Part shown: positions 19,526-30,460 of the stretch, piece by piece | How the letters are laid out: each line of letters opens with the position of its first letter | Numbering within the stretch: the stretch's first letter is position 1 | Source of the DNA: Cyrtodaria siliqua | Lineage: Eukaryota > Mollusca > Bivalvia > Adapedonta > Hiatellidae | DNA: 64,000 nt | Direction of reading: 5' to 3' | Assembly (NCBI GenBank): GCA_037043455.1 | Contig: JAWPHD010000233.1 | Span: forward strand, 186,001-250,000 | Translations under genes and position numbers: made by a program | The notes under the pieces: model-generated | Told to the model about the DNA's origin: nothing | Seen by the model: the letters and a program-made list of their open reading frames with translations, nothing else | The model's database searches: none

Positions 19526-21102
19526 GTGGCTAATAAAATATACCACGCGTCATATTGTGCCCCTTTCCCACCCACAGTTCCCATACAAGAAGCCCAAATA
19601 GTTCACCAACCCCAACCAACTCTCCTCTCGGATGAAATTGATCCGGGGGAATATACAGCCCCTCCCCAGTACCCAGCATATGGAAATCCTCTCTCAATGA
19701 TGATTGGTATCTCCCAAACCAAGAGACTGTAGATGATAGCAAAGATAGGGGTCTCGTTAAACAGGTCATACGCCCCCATCCCGCTCCGACACATAGATCC
19801 CGCTCGTTAACACCAAAACAGGTTACACACCCTAAGCACCATAAGCCGGATACCATAGAGAACCACTCTCATCCACCCATACTCTCTGCTTCTCCAGATT
19901 GGCATCTCCATGTCGTCCAAGACCAGCCAAAAACGAAATAATTACACCTGCCTCGCCCCCTCCAAATGATGTTAGGTTACACAAAGACGAAAACCTGATT
20001 CCAAATACTACCCCCAGACAAGCCCCTGATGCCCTTAACTACGAATCCAACTACTACATTAGTAAAGTCCCCAATCCCATCAATAGATACATATACTCGA
20101 CATATTGAACATCCACTCCCTACTAGATATTAAGGTTCGCCCCTTCACAGGTCACCCAACTTCCCTAGCCCAATTTGATATGGAGTACAATATGGATCTA
20201 GAAATACCCAAAAGCAGCTTCTGTGATCCTGCAAGAAATCGCTTCTACGGGAAAAAAGGCCGCATCTTTCGCCTTAATAAACCAATCCTCCACCACACCT
20301 CTGACCAAATAGAGACTTTGGAAAAATCCCCATCGCACAAAATGGTACTGAACGTATCAGCAGACAAATCCTTGTCTACACCAGACCAGTCACTCAACCC
20401 CGACAGTCGGATGGACCTTACAAACAGCTCCCTTTCTCGAATACAACATTAAAATCCCCCATTGGTTCGGAGGTTTCCCCCATCCATACAAACCCATTAT
20501 ATACTGACACTATGGATAGGTCCCAGACCTACCTCCAACATAGCTCCAATATATCAACTCCATTAAGTCCCTCCACGAGCCAGGTCACCATCACAGCCCC
20601 TTATGTCCCCGAGACTACTCAGCCAATATCAGTGCCCCAAAATCAACTCCACATCCACGACGATACTATTGTTACTCCCTTAAACTTCCCAAACTGTTTC
20701 AAACAATCCACCCCAAACCAAAACAGTTGTTTCCCCCATTCTTTTTCCAATACAACAGCAAATATTAGTATAGTCTCTTTAATGTGACACAGTCTCTTTA
20801 ATGTGACACAGAACTCATCGATATTATCTTCTGGGAACAGTTATGGCACTATCTGGTCATCAAACCATAGTACTTTGCAAAGGTCTATCCTGGACTTGGC
20901 GGAACTTGACGAGACCCCCACCCCTAGCACCCCAATTATAATTAACACCAAAGTTCAAGACTCCTCATCCCAAATCTCTCCATATACAATAAATGTATCA
21001 AATAACACCAATGTTATCCATACTAATATTGATATATTGACCAAGATAACCATCCAACTTATAAATGAAAAGACTAGACCTAATGGACCATTGCTGATCT
21101 GA
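19526..21102 (+). pseudogene. ORF1-like region of LINE A
   Basis: Successive frames of 70-115 residues share an unusual composition rich in Pro, Ser, Thr and Asn (STPLSPSTSQVTITAPYVPE; TPTPSTPIIINTKV). The plus strand is strongly C-biased over the G strand, as is common for ORF1 of I-type LINEs. A 19-bp tandem duplication of TCTCTTTAATGTGACACAG at about 20776-20813 introduces a break between two frames. No zinc knuckle or RRM could be recognised, so the assignment depends on its place 5' of the endonuclease. Confidence 0.45.
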
Positions 21103-21434
21103 CATATTCATAGAAAAATCCTAATAGCAATAAATCCCCCGTCCAATAAGACCCCAAATTCGGAATTCGGAATTCACCCCTTCCACTACCAACCTCAAAT
21201 TCAACAATAACCAAACAAATACAAATAGTCCCTAAAATCTCGAAGAAAAACAGCCTTCTTAAAACTCCAAAAAAATACCTGGTGCCCTTAAAGGGACAAA
21301 GATCCCCCCCCCCCCCAACACCCCACCCCCGAAAGACCATTTCCTCGTCTGGTGCTAATAAACGTCAAAATTCTAATATTAGAAGAACCATTCAAAAACT
21401 GTTAAAATGAATGACTCCGTTAACATAAGTTAAA

Positions 21435-21641
21435 ATGAATAACTCCGTTAACATAATGTGCTTTAATAAGTGTTGGGCGGGGGAGGGGGGGCTAACACAT
21501 ATAAAACACGCCGAAATCAAAATATTTTTAGATCTCAATCCCGAAGTGGATATACTCTGTATACAAGAAACAAAATTCAGTCAAAATAATATTAAAGCTA
21601 TTTCTGGATTCAGGCATGAAAAAATATCAATCCGAACCTAA
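21435..21641 (+). pseudogene. LINE A endonuclease N-terminus
   Basis: The frame reads NIMCFNKCWAGEGG, then HAEIKIFLDLNPEVDILCIQ followed by ETKF and ISGF. The first Asn and the Q-E-T motif belong to the APE-like endonuclease that nicks target DNA. Immediately after, the sequence jumps to a region normally well downstream, so most of the domain is deleted. Just upstream a 27-bp segment (AATGAATGACTCCGTTAAC) is tandemly repeated (21405-21455). Confidence 0.7.
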
Positions 21642-21654
21642 TTTAAAAATGTTT

Positions 21655-22830
21655 AAGGAAGCAGAACAAGAACCAAAAACAATTATAGCTCAAGCAAAGA
21701 AAAAAATGGGAGAAATTTATATCTACTTGTTCCATAAAACAAAATAATACCAAAGCATTTTGGGATAAACTTATTTGAATTAGAGGTAAATCATTTCCTG
21801 TCGTCCCTTTATTAAAGACAAACTTACAATATGCCATCACTAATAAAGATAATGCCAATTTATTGGCGAAACATTTGTCCAAATTCTATAGTAAAACAAA
21901 TCTCAATCAAACTACTGATGTATACCAAAGTAACTTCGAAGATAATTTCAATGCTAAAATAAATGAAGCAGATGATGATGAATTCAACCATTTACTCAAT
22001 ATACCTTTTTCTTTATTCGAATTGAAAGAAGCAATAAACAGCAGAAAGAACTCCGCCGTGGGACCTGATAAAATCTCATACGTTTTATTCAAACACATGC
22101 CTGACTCCAGTCTTCATATTTGGCTTTCCCTTTATAACAATATTTGGCCCTCCAAAAAGTGTTCCATTTCCTAGTGACTGGCCTGCGTTATCCCAATATT
22201 TAAAACTAATAAAGATATCAATGACCCCAAATCCTATCGCCTTATGTCTTACTTTCCATCCTAGTAAGCTAACTGAATCCATGGTCAATACCCGCCTTGA
22301 ACACTTCCTAGAATCAAAGAATTTAATTAATAAATAGCAGTCTGGGTTTAGAAAGGGTCGAAGCACTCAAGATCAATTGGCTAGACTCCAACACGATATT
22401 ATGTTTGCCAAAAACATCTGCCATTCTGTATTAGTCTTTCTCGATTTACAGGCAGCTTTTGATCTTGCCTGGAACATCGGCATCCATTCTAAATTATATG
22501 ATCTCGGAATAAGAGGAAATTGCTTTTAATTTATCAAGGATTCCTTCAGGATAGGAAGATTGTTGTCAAAGTTGGCGACTCGTTTTCAGATGAGGTAAAG
22601 CTCGAGAGAGAGGCCCGCCCCAAGGTTCGATTATTCCCCCCCCCCCCCCCCCTCCCATCCCCCACCCTTCTGTTTAATGTTTTATTTAATGATCTCCCTG
22701 ATATTTTAAAATATTCTGGCATGGAAATTAGCCAGTGTGCTGACAGGATTACTGAGAAAAACTTAAACTATCTTCAGAAAAAAAAAAAAAAAAGGGTTAA
22801 ATTTAATTTGGGAATGGGCAAATAAATGAG
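21655..22830 (+). pseudogene. LINE A reverse transcriptase
   Basis: The linker frame (NLLAKHLSKFYSKTN; FELKEAINSRKNSAVGPDKI) leads into RT fingers. Later frames give SGFRKGRSTQDQLARL and the motif A region VLVFLDLQAAFDLAW (about 22430-22475). The motif C site, normally F/Y-A-D-D, reads QCADRI near 22735, so a catalytic Asp is lost. A run of about 17 C (22637-22653) and an A-run (22779-22793) interrupt the frame. At least five frame changes are needed to read through. Confidence 0.78.
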
Positions 22831-23035
22831 GATCTAAGTTATCGCCAACAAAACTTTTGGCATTATATTTGGTAATTCCTTTTGTGATACTGTAGATCTA
22901 TATCTAGGGGATGCCAAAATTGTATTTTGTAAAACTGTTACCTGTTTAGGCCTCATTTGGGATCGTCGTTTAAATTTCTCAGCACATATTTATAATCGTA
23001 TAGCCAAATGTGAAAAAGACCTGAACTTATTACGT

Positions 23036-23701
23036 ATGCTGCAAGGAACAGATTTTGGTTCTGATAGAAAAACACTAATTGTCTTATGTAAAACCCTTAT
23101 TAGATCTAAACTTGATTATGGATCCCATGTGTATTCATGTGCTGCTCCGTCTTCACTGCATACACTGGATAGTATTCAAAATAAGACATTGAAGATAGCA
23201 CTAAGGGCGCTAAATAGCACGCCTAAACATTTATTAGAACATGAGTTGGGAGTATTACCACTCCATTTACATCGAGAGGAGCAGTTGCTGCGGTTTTGGG
23301 CCAGGACCCAAACAAAAAAATCACAAAATCCTATAAATGATATTATTATAAATCCATACTATAAAAATGAATTTCTTAATCAGCCTAAACCTTTCGGTAC
23401 AGAAACACTAAACTTGAAAGAGGAATATATATTAAATAAAATCACCATAGCAGATTTTAATACTAGAGACATGTCACCATGGACTCTAGCTTTACCAAAA
23501 GTTGATACTTCTCTTTCAAATATTATTAATAAACAGGACAACCCATCCATTATAAAACAAGCTTTTATGGAACATATTGTACTACACTATCATGTAAAAT
23601 TGTTTACGAATGGGTCAAAGGACCCTGGCACTGGACGCGAGTGGCCATCTGCCTTTGTAATCCTGCCTCAAAACGTTAGCACAAATTATTCGATTTTCTG
23701 A
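23036..23701 (+). pseudogene. LINE A RT connection and RNase H start
   Basis: A 221-residue frame: LIRSKLDYGSHVYSCAAPSS (typical post-RT thumb), LHTLDSIQNKTLKIALRAL, and LPLHLHREEQLLRFWART, followed by KLFTNGSKDPGTGREW. The last is the start of an RNase H domain, in which the first catalytic Asp of F-T-D-G-S is replaced by Asn. The frame stops at 23701. Downstream pieces (SLSAIKDRK, then DHPFIDKH and TRLRMGYNY up to about 24210) are the frameshifted remainder. Confidence 0.78.
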
Positions 23702-24454
23702 CGTCTATCCATTTTACTGACGAGCTGATTGCATTAATGTAAGTCCCTTAAACGGATTTTCCAAAATAAACCTACTAAATCAGTTATTTCTCCGATTCCC
23801 TTTCCGCTATTAAAGATAGAAAAAGGCAAGCCCAGACCGGACCTAATTTCGGACATATTAACATTACTTAACGACTGTAAACATACAGGTTTATCCATTA
23901 ATTTAGAATGGGTGCCCAGCCCATGTAAATATATTCCGCAATTGAAAAGGCCGACCTAGCTTGTAAAGCAGGATTGGACCATCCTTTTATCGATAAACAT
24001 GTCAGAAGTTTATACCTGTATCCGTAAAACAATTAATGTTAAACTAAATCATTACCTAACTAATCAGACAAATAAATTCAACACTGTTACTACACTTAGC
24101 CATAACTTTAGAAATCATGACCTGTTTTCGGGCAGTAGAATCCTTAACTTAACTATAACCAGACTCAGAATGGGATATAATTATTCCTGCGAGTCTAGGA
24201 AGCCACGTCATTAAGGATCTTTCCAAAAACTTCCTTCCTGCTCGGTCTCATACACCACTGAACACTTTCTTTTTGAATGCAGTCAGCTCGACTCAAAACT
24301 GGACGAATTAAAATCTAAACTCCAGCAGATTTCAATCCCTCTAAAACTTAATAATTTACTCGATCCCGAAAAAAGACACAAACAATTGGTTTTCATGGCT
24401 CTTGGTGACTATATTAAAGCCACCCACTTCGAAAAGAAAATCTAAATCGTTTAT

Positions 24455-25340
24455 TATCTCAGTTCCCCATCTTTTAACCATATCCTACATCGTAACCCCC
24501 ATTGTATGAAAGAAATAAACAACTTATGACATTATTGAACATATCCCATATTTACCATATCTCCGAATTTCCATATAATACCCAATATTTAGTGAGTAAA
24601 TCGGTCTGAATACTTTTGAGGGAGACATGGGATGCGCTTTTACTTTTAGGCATCCTATGTGTCCCTGAATTGCTATAAAAGACCTCCTTCGTGTAAGTAT
24701 GAGGTAATAAGATCACTCCACATATATTACTGTGGAAAACAATTCAATAATTAATATAGGTATAACGGTGGACGCGTTGGGGCGATTGTTGAGTCTGATG
24801 ACAACGCAGGCACAACGGTCCAGGATCAACCACATACTCTCATATATATAATGTAATAAAACTGCACTGTTTGACGGCCCAGTATATCATCTTGTACGTT
24901 TTGTCTGCTGGGCTCGAAAACACTGACATTATTAAACATATTCGATATCTACATATCTCCCAAGTTCCATATAATACCCAATATTTAGTGAGTAAATCGG
25001 TCTGAATTGCTTGTCACTTAGTTAGACGGTCGTTGAACTAGCTTTCTATCTGGTAATCAATACGGAGTTTTCTAAATTATATTGATTGGGTTACTTTAAT
25101 GCAAATTTAGGTTACTGTTCTTAGCTAGCCTAGACGGTTGTCGTACTGGCTTTCTAGTACAGACCAACGACATAGCTATTTTCTGCATGTATACACGTAT
25201 ATTCATCGTCATCATTTTGTTTTCTGTTGTTCAATACACCCATCTTTTAAACATATCCTGTAGCATAAACCACAGTGTATACAATTTATAAACTACCCAT
25301 GACAATATCATATCCCATATTTACTTTACGTCTCCTCAAT
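24455..25340 (+). repeat. Duplicated LINE A 3' region
   Basis: Segments are repeated. 24527-24617 (TTCCATATAATACCCAATAT, then TTTAGTGAGTAAATCGGTC) recurs at 24922-25010. 24460-24560 (CCCATCTTTTAACCATATCC, then ATATCCCATATTTAC) recurs at 25240-25325. This looks like tandem or partly overlapping copies of the same 3' untranslated region. The purpose of the remaining sequence to 25900 is unknown; CGTCTCCTC and similar words at 25340-25470 may be an unrelated repeat. Confidence 0.55.
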
Positions 25341-26054
25341 AGGAGATATACCTGCTTCATGTACCTATAAGTGTGGCCTCCACGTGGCTCTGTGTGGACA
25401 AACACCCTTCCTCAGACGAAGGTTTCTAGACGGTATTAGGAGAATTCGGATGCTGAGGACGGGTGCCTGACAAACCGCACTGGGTATTTTTATCATTTTT
25501 TATAATCTTTTATATGCAATATATTTTAAACATTTCAGTAAATTAAACAAGGGAGCAATGATCAGACAAAATATGGATAATGTACATATATAAATATATA
25601 ATTAGTACATGTTTAACTTACTAGAGACTATTTTGATAGTTCACACACCCCTGATCCATGCCCCTAGCTGGTACCCCCTTTCGTAGGCCTGGTTATATGA
25701 TGTAAATTAAAAAATATTAAAAAATTGGTGAACCCCATAATCTTACTTGAGCATAGGCCTATATTAAAGTGTCTGCTTTGTTCTTGTCATTTCTTGAAAG
25801 ATGATAACAATTAAAATAATCTCCTTAGAATAATTATAATTAATGAATACATAAAATAAACTACCTAGAAACGCTCGCCAAAAGGCCTTGTGCCATAGGG
25901 CGAGCAAAAATAAAAACTTTTAGTAGTAGTCAAAGGACACATTGATTCACCTTAGTGATGATGATATTATTTGGGAAAAATGAGGGTTTAAGATTATCAT
26001 TTAGTATATGTATTACCCGATGACAGTAGCCGACAGGCAATATTTGAAACCAAT

Positions 26055-26505
26055 ATGTTTGATCGTTTATTAGAATATATTGCATGTATTAAAAATAAAA
26101 GCATAAATGTGTGCAGAATGTTAATTCTGGGGGATTTTAATAGTCGTATATTCACTAATTGTGATTATGTTATAAACGATAACACTGTTGACATGCATAT
26201 GTTACCTGATGATTATATTTCTGATATTGAATTTTCGCGTTTTTCTGAGGATAAAGGTCATGTCAATAACAATGGGTTACTTCTATTGCAATTATGCAAA
26301 CCGAGTTCCTTGCATATTTTCAACGGTAGATTTGGTAATGATAAAGGTGTCGGTCACTTTACTTTTGTTGGCAGTAGAGGTAGTTCAGTAGTGGATTATG
26401 TGTATAGTCGTCACAGAATCTATTGATACATGTTAGTGAGTTCGAATTTGGCGAGCTAAATATTTTGTCGGACCAATGTTAGTTACATGTTCTTTAGATT
26501 TTGTT
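26055..26505 (+). pseudogene. LINE B endonuclease
   Basis: The frame holds VCRMLILGDFNSRI, where the G-D-F-N motif carries the catalytic Asp and Asn, then RFSEDKGHVNNNGLLLLQLC and GHFTFVGSRGSSVVDYV with the catalytic Ser-x-x-Asp. The order and spacing match APE-like LINE endonucleases. The frame stops at 26426 and continues one frame over for about 25 codons before foreign sequence begins. Confidence 0.8.
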
Positions 26506-26631
26506 TAAACCAATCAATGGATCGTCGATCATAAATAACAATTATACCACAATAGCCTAAATACACACTATGCATCGTGTAATACCCGAGGATATACACA
26601 GCATATGTTAGTTATTGTGGTATAAATACAA

Positions 26632-26722
26632 TAGAGCATGAGTCTTGCACGTGTACGGACGATAATGCACTCGCTAACGCTCGTGCATTATCTCCCCGTA
26701 CACGTGCAAAACTCATGCTATA
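26632..26722. repeat. Long hairpin with GTACACGTGCAA arms
   Basis: AGCATGAGTCTTGCACGTGTACGG pairs with its reverse complement ending at AACTCATGCT. Inside it GATAATGCAC pairs with GTGCATTATC around the loop TCGCTAACGCTC. Nearly perfect over about 35 bp per arm. Confidence 0.85.
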
Positions 26723-27153
26723 TTCTATACTTTACCATAGCTCTAATGGTTTTCCTTTGTTCTTGCTTATGATATAATTTTCATAAACCTGAAGGTCTGA
26801 GCCTAAACTGTGCTATAGATGCCGGTATATTTCAGCCGTGCTATAAATGACAGATTCGGTAGTTGTACCATGGTCGGCTCAATTTTACACGCGCGTGGTT
26901 GTATGTTTACACACAACCTGGCAATCAAACATGTAAAACACGACTTCCAATTATCAAAACAGCACTCCTTGACATTGGATTTTCCCAATAATATACACAG
27001 GCGATTGGCTGCAATAATCAAAACATGGGTCATGCTCATGTCGCGTGATAATGCTATTGCTTGATTGGATCAAGCTGTTATATTTACTGAAAACTGCAAC
27101 GCCCTAAAACTTCTTGCACGCGCGTACTTGGATAAATGGCTCTGGTACAAAAC

Positions 27154-27258
27154 ATTTATAGCATGCTTTTCTCGTATGCGATTTATACTGCACTATCGGG
27201 CCTGCGGCCTTCGGGAAGCAGTATAAATCGCATATACTCGAAAAAGTATGCTATAAAT
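27154..27258. repeat. Long hairpin with GCGATTTATACTGC arms
   Basis: ATTTATAGCATGCTTTT and GCGATTTATACTGC at 27154-27193 pair with GCAGTATAAATCGC and AAAGTATGCTATAAAT at 27218-27258. The loop region (CACTATCGGGCCTGCGGCCTTCGG) contains a small GGCC hairpin. Each arm is about 40 bp. Confidence 0.85.
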
Positions 27259-27277
27259 ATTACTTATGAGCGATTAC

Positions 27278-27775
27278 GCTATAAATATATGTGGAACAGT
27301 GATAATAAAGGTGATTTTATTGAGACTGTTTCAATACAGCAGAAATAAGTTGCAATTTGAAAGCGTTTAATGAAAAATAATTGAAGATGTTTCTTTACAA
27401 ATTTTTAAACGTAAACTTTATTGTAATAGCTATGTTTAAGCTGATATTCCTGTGTTTAACAATACAAAAGAAAATCCATGGTATCATGATGAGTGTCATG
27501 AAAGTAAGTTTTATTATTTACAAAGGTTAAACAAATATAGAGAAAGTAAAAGTGACATAAATAGAATTATTATGGTTAAAGTATAAATCTAGTGTTAGAA
27601 ATTGTAGGACGTATTATGATCGAGTGAAAACAGCTGCATTTAATTGTATTGGAATATGCTAAAAGAAGCATCAGGACTTAAGCCAACAAATATATCATTG
27701 TCTTCTTTTGAACAATATTTTGAAGCTGTTAATAGTCCAAATAACGAGTTATTTGTTCCAGATGAAGATGTTGTA
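27278..27775 (+). pseudogene. LINE B linker region
   Basis: After the inserted block, the LINE resumes: YMWNSDNKGDFIETVSIQQK, IIEDVSLQIFKRKLY and ENPWYHDECHESKFYYLQRL in different frames, typical of the stretch between endonuclease and RT. It ends at GATGAAGATGTTGTA just before the SINE insertion. Confidence 0.6.
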
Positions 27776-27785
27776 TTTTTAATGA

Positions 27786-28130
27786 TCCCCGTGTGGTTGC
27801 CGAGGTAGAATACAACTATTGCAAATCCCGGTAGAAGCAGGGGTGTAGGACCACCCCCACCCCCCTTTCATGTTCATTTTATCATTTTGTATCATGCTCA
27901 TTCAAGGTCTTTATCATGACAGCGCGTATGCAAACGTGGCTCCATCGTAAATGGAGCGTCTACTATAGAATTTGCAGCAACTCTGCAGTTCTGCAGGTGA
28001 GAAGGTTCTAGGCCCATTCTCCATATTTTAACTTGATGTAAATGGAGGATGAGCCTGGCATGTTCATTCCTGTTAGGCGCCATATAACGTTTCATGTGTT
28101 GGTGCGCCGTAAAACCCAATTCAATTCAAT
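27786..28130 (-). mobile_element. SINE inserted in LINE B, with target-site duplication
   Basis: Flanked by ATTTTTAATGA (27775-27785) and ATTTTAATGA (28131-28140), a near-perfect 10-bp target-site duplication. On the minus strand it begins TTGAATTGAATTGGGTTTTA, contains GCGCACCAACAC, and has GAATGGGCCTAGAACCTTCT and ACTGCAGAGTTGCTGCAAAT in the body, which recur at 57322-57560. The joined flanks restore a continuous LINE reading. The family is not named here. Confidence 0.75.
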
Positions 28131-28838
28131 ATTTTAATGAAAGTTACGAAAATAATGAATTTAACATAATGTTTGAAGAGTTGAATGTTTATTTTACTGA
28201 GGATGAGATTATAAAATCAATTAGGCAACTGAATTCAAATCGATCGTCTGGACCTGATATGTTATTAAATGAAATGTTCATTCATGGTAAAACTATTTTA
28301 TCACCAGTTATCTGTAAAATGTTTAATAAGGTGTTTGAGGTTGGGTATTTCCCAGAAGTCTGGTCAGAAGGTATGTTATCCCTCTTCAAAAAAGGGTAAT
28401 ATTAATGATGTAGAAAATTACCATGGTTTTACTTTATTAAGTTGTTTGGGTAAATTATTTACACGTGTATTAAACAAAAGATTATTGGAGTGGGCAGAAA
28501 CATACAGCGTTCTAATTGAAGCACAGGCTGTATTTAGAACGCGCATGAGTACTGTTGATAATATATTTGTTTTAAATGGATTAATAACAAAAATTTTAAT
28601 CAGGGAAAGAAACCGTATTGTGCATTTGTTGATTTTACTAAAGCCTTTGACTATGTTGTGCGTGATAGTTTATGGTATAAATTAACAAAGTTCGGTATTC
28701 GGCGAAAGATTCTTGATAAAATTACTTTATTAAGTCTAAAGTTAAATACTGTATTCAATTGAGAGATGAAGGTTATTTGTGTACTTGGCGTCAGGCAAGT
28801 GGGGTGCTTATCTCTATGTATTTAAATAATATAGAAAA
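28131..28838 (+). pseudogene. LINE B reverse transcriptase, N-terminal half
   Basis: Frames give YFTEDEIIKSIRQLNSNRSS and GPDMLLNEMFIH, then VCKMF-type helices, FPEVWSEGMLSLFKKG, GFTLLSCLGKLFTRVLNKRL, QAVFRTRMSTVDNIFVLNG and the motif A stretch CAFVDFTKAFDYVVRDSLW (about 28617-28675, one frame over). This is standard LINE RT fingers and palm order. Two frame changes and a later stop near 28760 break it. Confidence 0.8.
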
Positions 28839-28844
28839 TTGTAT

Positions 28845-29185
28845 AATAATGGACCTTTGGAAACGGCCGAGCACGACACATACGAAATATTGCAGTCTCG
28901 GTTTGATTGAGACTGTTCATGAGCGGTAGTGAAATATGCTAGCTACCGCTCACGCCCTCTAGCCCCGGGTTGAGCAGAACTCAATATTCATAAAATCAAT
29001 AATACACAATTTTAACCATCCCGAAGATGGCATGCATACGGCGGTGGACATGGAGTTAGTTGCTTCCCCATGTCGTACGGCGTATGGTCCCAGTATCTAA
29101 TAAAATTAAATGCCCCGAAGAGCGAAATAAACATAATGGAATTTAGTTGGGAGCAGTGGTTGTGAAGCCAGTAACAGCCAAAAAT
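28845..29185. mobile_element. Unclassified insertion in LINE B
   Basis: LINE coding stops at MYLNNIENC and resumes at FIHSGYESLDINMFKM. The 340 bp between are foreign. They contain a short hairpin (GAGCGGTAG with CTACCGCTC, 28919-28949) and no domain. No target-site duplication was identified. Confidence 0.5.
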
Positions 29186-29187
29186 GC

Positions 29188-30460
29188 ATTCATACATAGT
29201 GGCTATGAAAGTTTAGATATTAATATGTTTAAGATGTTTATGCTTTTGTATTCAGATGATATAGTTCTGTTTGCTAACACTGCAACAGAGTTACAAGATG
29301 GACTTAATATACTATCTAACTATTGCAAAGAATGGAGATTGAAAGTAAATTGTACTAAAACGAAAGATATGGTATTTAGAAAGAGCTCAATGTTACCATG
29401 AAATTTAGTATTTATTTATGATGACGCCCCATTAGATATAGTTAGCAAGTTCACATATTTAGGTATTGTCTTTTCTACGGGAGTGTCTTCAGCAGAAGCA
29501 CAAACTACTCTTGCTGGTCAAGCACAAAAAGCCATTTTTAAAATGAATAGGTATTTGTATAAATTTGCATTTATATCACCAAAGCATAAGTCAGGTCTGT
29601 TTGATAAATTGATAACTCCAATTTTAATTATGGATGTGAAGTGTGGGGATAAATGCAAGCTATATCAATTGAACGAGTACATTTACAGTTTTGTAAAAAT
29701 ATATTGGGTGTTAAGAAAACAACTCAGAATGATTTCATATATGGTGAACTTGACAGAACATTATTCATTACGAGAAGATATTTCATAATTATTAAATATG
29801 GGTTAAAAGTCATGAGAGGACATGATCGTAAAAATGTGAAAATAGTTTACAACATGATGATTAATGACTGTGAAGTACATCCTCTAAAAATTAACTGGGT
29901 TTCCCAGTTAAAACAATAACTGTCCTCTCTTGGATTTTATGATGCATGGTTACAACAAAATGTTGGTAACTGTAATATATTTGTTGCAACAGTAAAACAA
30001 CGGTTAAATGACAATTTTGTTCAAAATTGGCACAGTCGATTAGAAAACTCCACTAGAGCAATTTTTATATACACATTGCACAATTTCAGTTTCAACCATA
30101 TCTAGATAATATAAATGTTTTCAAACTGTGCCAAGCACTAACTAAATTACGGGTGTCATCTCATAGGCTGCAAATTGAAGCGGTTAGATGGGTTAAACCC
30201 AAATAGAATTCCTTTTAACGATAGAATATGTTTATTTTGCAATAAACCTGAAGATGAGTTCCCTTTTGTGTTGGAATGACAAACATACATAATGTCAAAG
30301 AAACAATATATTCCTAAATATGTTAATAAGATGCCAAATTTGATCAAATTTCAGGAATTATTAAATTCACAAAATAAGATATATATTCGCAAACTCTGTA
30401 CCTTTGTTTTAAAAGCATTTAAGTTACGAAACGAAACACTATACAGATATTAGCTATTTC
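29188..30460 (+). pseudogene. LINE B reverse transcriptase, C-terminal half and tail
   Basis: The frame to 29401 reads FKMFMLLYSDDIVLFANTAT, the motif C box (Y-S-D-D here, commonly Y-A-D-D), then LKVNCTKTKDMVF. The next frames continue with the thumb (KFTYLGIVFSTG; AIFKMNRYLYKFAFISPKH), KNILGVKKTTQNDFIYGELD, and near 30220-30450 the C-terminal tail. Four or more frameshifts. The two catalytic Asp residues remain. Confidence 0.78.

Larger units (their letters stand above)
19526..24560 (+). mobile_element. LINE A: decayed APE/RT/RNase H retrotransposon
   Basis: A plus-strand non-LTR retrotransposon remnant. In order: a proline/serine/threonine-rich ORF1-like region (19526-21102), the start of an APE-type endonuclease (21435-21625), reverse transcriptase (about 21860-22830), a connection region (23036-23600), an RNase H start (about 23600-23700) and a C-terminal tail (to about 24445). 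The presence of RNase H after RT points to the I/Nimb/Jockey group rather than CR1 or RTE. Many frameshifts, a deletion inside the endonuclease and substituted catalytic residues make it inactive. The boundaries are approximate, because the 5' start is not marked and the 3' end runs into duplicated sequence. Confidence 0.8.
26510..27278. mobile_element. Insertion(s) in LINE B made of palindromes
   Basis: This block interrupts the LINE between endonuclease and linker. It holds three inverted repeats: 26550-26626 (ATACCACAATA with TATTGTGGTAT), 26632-26722 and 27154-27258 (described separately). The middle (26740-27060) shows no domain. It probably represents one or several foldback or MITE-type elements inserted side by side. 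Confidence 0.5.
25925..30460 (+). mobile_element. LINE B: APE-type non-LTR retrotransposon with nested insertions
   Basis: A second, unrelated LINE on the plus strand. Endonuclease is at about 25925-26505, a linker at 27278-27775, RT fingers and palm at 28130-28838, motif C and thumb at 29188-29915, and the C-terminus at 29920-30460 (CNKPEDEFPFVLE; LCTFVLKAFKLRNETLYRY). It is broken by insertions at about 26510-27278, 27786-28130 (a SINE) and about 28845-29185, and by many frameshifts. There is no RNase H. The clade is not certain, though the RT (AFVDFTKAFD) is of a type frequent in bivalves. Confidence 0.82.

Noticed and set aside
19530..19856. 108-residue minus-strand Gly/Trp-rich frame
   Set aside because: Antisense of the C-biased ORF1-like region of LINE A.
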